Assembly (NCBI GenBank): GCA_942492715.1
Contig: CALOFW010000017.1
Location: 496,001-560,000 of the forward strand
Length of the DNA: 64,000 bases
Reading direction: 5' to 3'
Source: Sva-07 sp942492715
Lineage (GTDB): Bacteria > Actinomycetota > Acidimicrobiia > Acidimicrobiales > Ilumatobacteraceae
Position 1 is the first letter of the stretch. The number at the start of each line of letters is the position of its first letter. The notes beneath the pieces were generated by a model. The model made no database searches and had not been told where the DNA came from. It was given only the letters and a program-made list of their open reading frames with translations. This document shows, in pieces, positions 59,392 to 64,000 of this stretch. The translations under genes and the position numbers were made by a program.

Positions 59392-60147
59392 ATGGAGAGT
59401 CTCGAGGGTCGTACGGTCGTGATCACCGGTGCGGCGAGTGGCATCGGGCGAGCGTTCGCCGAAGGGTTCCGTGCCGACGGCGCCGAGGTCGTCGGGTGCG
59501 ACATCGACGAGGCGGGACTCGCCGCGCTCGCCGAACACGGCGTCCACACGGCGGTTGCCGACGTCAGCGACGACGCCGCAGTCCGCTCGGTCATCGACCT
59601 CGCCGTCGAACGCACCGGCCGCGTCGACGTGCTGTTCAACAACGCCGGGATGGGGAATCGGGCGGCAGTCGAAGATCTCGCTCCCGGCGAGTTCGAGCAC
59701 ATGATCGCCGTGCACCTCTTCGGCTGCATCTACGGGATGCGGGCAGCGATCCCGATCATGCGCGAGCAGGGCTACGGCCGCATCGTCAACGTGATCTCGC
59801 GGGCGGCCGAGAGCCCGGCGGGCAACAACTCCGCCTACGGCGCCGCGAAGGCGGCGATCTGGGTCGCCAGCCGAAGTGCGGCGGCGGAGACCGCCGGCTC
59901 GGGGATCCTCGTCAACATGCTGTTCCCGGGCATGACGAACACGTCGATCTGGGGCCGCGACATGCCCGGCATGCAGGACCCCGCCGACGTGTACCCGAGC
60001 GCCCGCGTCGTGGCGACGCTGCCCGACGACGGGCCGACGGCGACCGTGTTCTACCGCGGCGAGCCGTACACGATGTTCGACGCGGCGAACGTGGAACTCC
60101 TCACCGCCGACCGTGCCGATGTCCGCCGACGTCGCGGCGACTCGTGA
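59392..60147 (+). CDS. Short-chain dehydrogenase/reductase
   Basis: The 251-residue SDR has TVVITGAASGIGRAFAEGF, the NAG motif VDVLFNNAGMGNRAAVE, serine in IVNVISRAAES and the Y-x3-K motif SAYGAAKAAIW. The start ATG at 59392 follows AGGGGGAAG. It overlaps the start of the next gene (60119) in another frame. The substrate is unknown. Confidence 0.9.
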   Translation: MESLEGRTVVITGAASGIGRAFAEGFRADGAEVVGCDIDEAGLAALAEHGVHTAVADVSDDAAVRSVIDLAVERTGRVDVLFNNAGMGNRAAVEDLAPGEFEHMIAVHLFGCIYGMRAAIPIMREQGYGRIVNVISRAAESPAGNNSAYGAAKAAIWVASRSAAAETAGSGILVNMLFPGMTNTSIWGRDMPGMQDPADVYPSARVVATLPDDGPTATVFYRGEPYTMFDAANVELLTADRADVRRRRGDS

Positions 60148-61131
60148 CGGCGCCGTGATCGACACAACCGAACTCGAGCAGTGGTGCGACGCCCATGCGA
60201 CGTCGCAGCTGTGGGTGTCGGTCGACGGGGCACCGGTGATCGAGCGGTGCTTCGGCGACACCGGTCCGAGCGACGCTGCCGACGTCGGGTCGATCCAGAA
60301 GAACGTGATCTGCGTGGCGATCGCCGTGCTGGTCGAGCGCGGCGAGATCGACATCGACCAGCCGATGACCACCTGGTTGGGCCGGGGCTGGACGCAGACC
60401 ACCCCGGCGCAGGAGGACGCCGTCACGCTGCGCCACGTGATGTCGATGACCACCGGCCTCTACGAGGACCTGACGTTCGAGGCCGACCCCGGCACGGGTC
60501 TGGACCTACAACAACCACGCCTACCACCTCGGTGAAGAAGGCGCTGGCTGAGCTGACCGGACAGACCACCCAGCAGCTGTTCGACGAGCTGCTCTTCGCC
60601 CCGCTCGGCATGGACGACTCGCGATGGCTCGACCGTGACGGCGACGTCCTGCCGGGAGGATGGCCGGTCTCCGCGCTGCACACGAGCGCTCGCGACCTCA
60701 CCCGGTTCGGCGAGGCGATGCTCGACCGGGGACGGGCCGTCGGCGCCGACGCCGACTTCCTCGCCGTGGCGACGCACACGTCGCAGGACCTGAACGCCTC
60801 GTGGGGGTTGTTCTGGTGGGACTTCTCGGCGCCGAGCGCGATCGTCCTCGGCCATCGCCCCGGCGACGTCGTCGACCCGCTCAAGCCGCTCGGCGGCATC
60901 CCGATCGACCGGCGGATCGCACCCGACAGCCCGCTCGACACGTTCGGCGGTATCGGCTACGGCGACCAGCGCATCTACGTGGTTCCCAGCCGGCGTGCGG
61001 TCGTCGTGCGTCGCGGTGGACCGACGCTCGTCGACGGGGAGCGTCCTCGCCCGATCGACATCGAGCTCTGGCGCCGGCTCGACCTTGCATCCCACACACC
61101 GACACCCACATCCCGGGAGGGCACCTCATGA
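60119..61131 (+). pseudogene. Beta-lactamase-like serine hydrolase, two frame breaks
   Basis: The first part has DVGSIQKNVICVAIAVLVER with the catalytic S-x-x-K, and HVMSMTTGLYEDLTFEADPG. One extra G near 60496 and another near 60531 break the frame. Between them the reading TYNNHAYHL supplies the Y-x-N motif. The rest, ALAELTGQTTQQLFDELLFA and IGYGDQRIYVVPSRRAVVVR, is intact to the stop at 61131. The total length fits a class C-like esterase or penicillin-binding-protein relative. The stop overlaps the next ATG. Confidence 0.75.
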
Positions 61132-61926
61132 ATCTCGACAACCGACTCGCCGGAACGGTCACCATCGTGACCGGAGGCGGCAATGGCATCGGTCGAGGCG
61201 CGTGCGAACGCATCGCCGCCGAGGGCGGTGCCGTCACGGTCGCCGACATCCGCCTGGAGCCGGCCGAAGGGGTCGCCGCGGCGATCCGCGCCGAGGGCGG
61301 CCAGGCGCTGGCCGTCGCCTGCGACGTGGCCGTCGAAACCCAGGTGGCAGCGTTGGTGGCAGCGACGGTCGACGAGTTCGGATCGCTCACCGGGCTCGTC
61401 GCGAATGCCGGCACCGCCGGCAACGGGTGGGTGCACGAGACCGCCGTCGAGGACTGGCACTTCGTGCTCGGCGTCAACCTGACCGCGCCGTTCCTGTGCT
61501 GCAAGCATGCGCTGCCCCACATGATGGAGGCGCGGCGAGGGTCGATCGTGATGACGTCGTCGATCGCCGGCTCGGTCGCCGGCGGTGGCGGATCCGCTGC
61601 GTCGTACTCGGTGTCGAAGGCGGGCGTGATCGCCCTCGCCCGCCAGATCGCCGTCGACTATGGCGACTGGGGCATCAGGGCCAACGCGATCCAGCCGGGA
61701 GCGGTCGCCGACTCCGCCCTCGCTGCCAACGCCGCCGGAGGATCGCGCCAAGCAGGTCAGCCCCGACGGTGCACCGATGAAGCGTCCCAAGCCATGGATC
61801 CCGCTGCGACGAGCCGGCAAGTCACTCGACGACTACGGCGCCACGATTGCGTTCCTCCTCTCCGACGACGCCGGGTACATCACCGGCGCGCAGATCCCCG
61901 TCGAGGGCGGCTACCTCTCGACCTGA
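61128..61926 (+). pseudogene. SDR oxidoreductase, one frame break near the C-terminus
   Basis: The SDR starts TVTIVTGGGNGIGRGACERI and has LVANAGTAGNGW, IVMTSSIAGSVAGG and the Y-x3-K motif AASYSVSKAGVIALARQ. One extra base near 61739 shifts the frame just after QPGAVADSALAANA. In the next frame RAKQVSPDGAPMKRPKPW, IAFLLSDDAGYITGAQIPVE and GGYLST complete a normal FabG-like end. The start overlaps the stop of the serine hydrolase (ATGA). Confidence 0.8.
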
Positions 61927-62385
61927 GCGGGTCGGGACGTTGCGCGTTGCCGGACAGCGCGCAACACGTCACAGACCGCACGGCTGCTGCGGCGAGGTCT
62001 CGGCGGTGGCACCTCCCCGATGGCCGGGCCCGACTCCGAAGCGGTCGGCGATCGCCTGGGCGTTCATCGGGGTGCTCCTGATGCACCAGTCTGGCCGCAT
62101 CGAGGCGTCTGCCAACTCTGTGGCACCGCTGCGCGCATGATCTGGTCACCGACTCCCTCCTCCGTCTGCGTCACAACCGAGGAGTCACCATGAAGAGCCC
62201 CTCTCGTGCGGATCCAGAAGACAAGCTTCGGTCCGTCGTGCATGCCGTCCCCCTTGCCACGAGACCGTAGGCGGTTCGACGTGACCGTCTTGTGGCGATT
62301 CGAGCTTCACCTCGATGCGAACGGTTTCCGAGATCTCGATCCACCGCTCGACAACTCTGTGACACCCGTTGGTCATGATGGACGT
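61927..62385. other. 459-bp gap: one hairpin, otherwise empty
   Basis: A hairpin GTTGCGCG-11-CGCGCAAC at 61939-61965 lies 12 bases after the SDR stop and may terminate it. The rest has open frames on both strands but none with family features. It is the upstream region of the HNH gene. Confidence 0.5.
61939..61965 (+). terminator. Hairpin after the SDR gene
   Basis: An 8-bp GC-rich stem with an 11-base loop, 12 bases past the stop. There is no T-run, so it is a weak call. Confidence 0.45.
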
Positions 62386-63902
62386 ATGGATCTCGGGGCG
62401 TTGTGCGACACGATCGGGCGGGGCGACCGCACGGTCGACGACGTCGCCGACGAGTTGATCGACGCCACCGACGCCGAGCTCGACGAACGGGTTCGCGCAC
62501 TGGAGTTGCTGCGCCGACGGGTCGACGCCGAGACGGCGATGACACTGGCGACGGTCGACCAGCGACGCCTGTACCTGGCCGACGGGCACCGCTCGATGAA
62601 GGGCTACCTGCGTGCCACGTGCAACTCGTCGAACCCCGACATCGCCGCCGGGCGTCGCCTCGCGAAGGCCGTCGACTGGGTTCCCGGCCTGGCCGACGCG
62701 CTCCAGAGCGGACGCATCGGGACGCCCAGGCAGCAGCGATGGCCCGCGTGCACCGCAACCCGCGGGTGCGTGACCGTCTCGTCGACTTCGCAGCGATGCT
62801 GCTCGAGCTCGCCGAGCGGTACTGCTACGACGACTTCGTCATCGCCCTGGCCCGCTTCGAGATGCTCGCCGACACCGACGGCGCCCACCGCGACCGCGAC
62901 GAACAGATCGACGGCCGCAACGTGCACGTCACCACCGTCGGCGGCCAACTCCACCTCGACGCGAACGGTGGCGACCCGCTCGTCAACGACGAACTCGAAG
63001 CGATCTTCCGCCGGTTCTGCGAGAACGAGTTCCGCACCGACGCCGCCGCCCGCCGCGCCGAACACGGCGACGACGCGTCCGGCAAACCGCTCGCCCGCAC
63101 CCACGCCCAACGCAGCTACGACGCCTTCGTCGACATCATGCGCCGAGCCAACGCCCACCTCGACACCGACGCCAACGCACCGGCAGCGCCGAACTCGCTC
63201 GTCAACCTCCTGTGCGACCAGCGCACCTGGGCGCTCGTGCTCGCCGACGCCGGTCTGGCACCCACCACCACGCTGTCCGGCGACCCGATCGATCCGTTCA
63301 CCGGACTCGCCGCCCACACCACCGGCGACCTCCTCGCCGACCTCGTCGCCGACCCCGACGCCTTCGCCCGCATGCACTGCGAGACCGCCAACGGCACACC
63401 ACTGCACCCGCACGACGTGCTGCGCGCTGCGCTCGCCGGCCACATCCGCCGCGTCGTCGTCGACGCACAGGGCGTCGTGATCGACATGGGCCGCAAGGCG
63501 CGGCTCTTCACCGGCCCGGCCCGTGAGGCCGCCAAGCTGCTCGTGCGACGCTGCGACCACGCCGGGTGCGACCTGCCAGAGGACTTCTGCGAGGTCGACC
63601 ACGTCACCGAATGGGTCGACCTCGGCACCACCGACCAGATCAACGCCGGCGTCGACTGCGGCCACCACAACCGCGAGAAACACCGCAAGAAGCTCACCAG
63701 ACGACGCTGCGTCCACGGCCAGAGCTACACGATCCGGCCCGACGGCAGCATCATCCTGCCCGTCGGCGCCCGACCGCCCACCTTCCCCGACGACAGCGAC
63801 GACGACGCAGCTGACGACGACGCCCACGACGACCCGATCGAGACCGCCCACCGGACCCGACGCGCCCGAGCACGCCTCCGTGCGCTGCGCCGGGCCGCCT
63901 GA
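62386..63902 (+). pseudogene. DUF222-HNH (13E12-type) endonuclease, one frame break
   Basis: The frame from ATG 62386 gives DLGALCDTIGRGDRTVDDVA and the DUF222 start (YLADGHRSMKGYLRATCNSS). A missing base near 62724 shifts it after SGRIGT. The continuation AQAAAMARVHRNPRVRDRLV, FCENEFRTDAAARRAEHGD and the HNH centre CDHAGCDLPEDFCEVDHVTE, then VDCGHHNREKHRKKL, runs to a stop at 63902. These genes are multicopy in actinobacteria and behave like selfish or defence nucleases, but the function is unproven. Confidence 0.82.
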
Positions 63903-63941
63903 GCACCGGCAGCTCGCCGGCAACGCCGGCAACGTCGTCGA

Positions 63942-64000
63942 TCACTCGTGGAGGCGGGAAGCCGGCTCGCGCAGCGTCAGTCCGGGCCCTCGACGATCAT
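63942..64000 (-). CDS. Possible C-terminus of a third SCO6745-family protein
   Basis: On the minus strand the last codons before the stop at 63942 read REPASRLHE. Copies A and B end with QPASRL plus a short tail (copy B: NYQPASRLHD). The DNA TCGTGGAGGCGGGA is also shared with copy B. Only about 18 codons are in the window, so this is tentative. Confidence 0.35.
   Translation of the reverse strand, partial: DRRGPGLTLREPASRLHE

Noticed and set aside
61927..62385. Hidden small gene before the HNH nuclease
   Set aside because: Short frames exist but none has a ribosome site plus family or codon signal.

Overview
This 64 kb window is GC-rich chromosomal DNA from an actinobacterium. The fused CofG-CofH FO synthase, two F420/deazaflavin-type nitroreductases, a GerW-like protein, an SCP2-like protein, a DUF222-HNH (13E12-type) nuclease and the general style of the proteins suggest Acidimicrobiia, perhaps near Ilumatobacter. 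The taxonomy is inference only. There are no rRNA or tRNA genes, no CRISPR array, no intact insertion sequence and no phage genes that I can see.

Layout. 1-4.2 kb: an ECF sigma factor with a membrane-anchored partner gene, a GerW-like protein, an epimerase, an SCP2 protein, a sulfotransferase and a deazaflavin nitroreductase. 4.2-11.7 kb: a zinc dehydrogenase, then an HxlR regulator coupled to FO synthase (fbiC), facing a complete ribD-ribE-ribBA-ribH operon led by an FMN riboswitch. F420 and riboflavin synthesis share a ribityl-pyrimidine intermediate. 11.7-16.6 kb: a membrane hydrolase, a DUF5522 protein, an SCO6745-family protein, a decayed Rrf2 regulator, a perfect 35-bp palindrome and a CPA2 antiporter. 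17-20.7 kb: tyrosine/homogentisate catabolism (hmgA, hpd), an Lrp regulator and a crotonase. 20.7-30.4 kb: a cyclase-ATPase regulator, a kinase, ackA-pta, a hydrolase, and a TetR/oxidoreductase pair with two operators. 30.4-40.7 kb: a DMFase-like gene bracketed by two arrays of the same repeat, a DprA-like gene and a RecQ-phosphoribosyltransferase fusion, a four-repeat cysteine protein, a dual-specificity phosphatase coupled to a small cysteine ORF, a double acyl-CoA dehydrogenase and a NYN-domain protein. 41-48.1 kb: small enzymes and a fully overlapping ABC transporter/two-component operon. 48.2-51 kb: a defence or addiction islet (Xre plus nucleotidyltransferase set inside a truncated MazF gene, MazE, O-methyltransferase, VapBC). 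51.2-56.6 kb: paralogues of genes from the first 14 kb, plus remnants. 56.6-64 kb: an amidohydrolase, two SDR enzymes, a serine hydrolase and an HNH nuclease.

Two themes recur. First, several genes of the first 14 kb have a second copy at 51-56 kb (sigma factor and partner, membrane hydrolase, SCO6745 protein, a remnant of the SCP2 gene), in the same orientations but in a different order. A short piece at the right edge looks like a third SCO6745 C-terminus. Second, reading-frame breaks cluster at 52.9-62.7 kb, and nearly all are single-base insertions. This could be real decay or an indel-prone assembly, and raw reads would decide. Frames given for the broken genes are my reconstruction from family patterns and paralogues.
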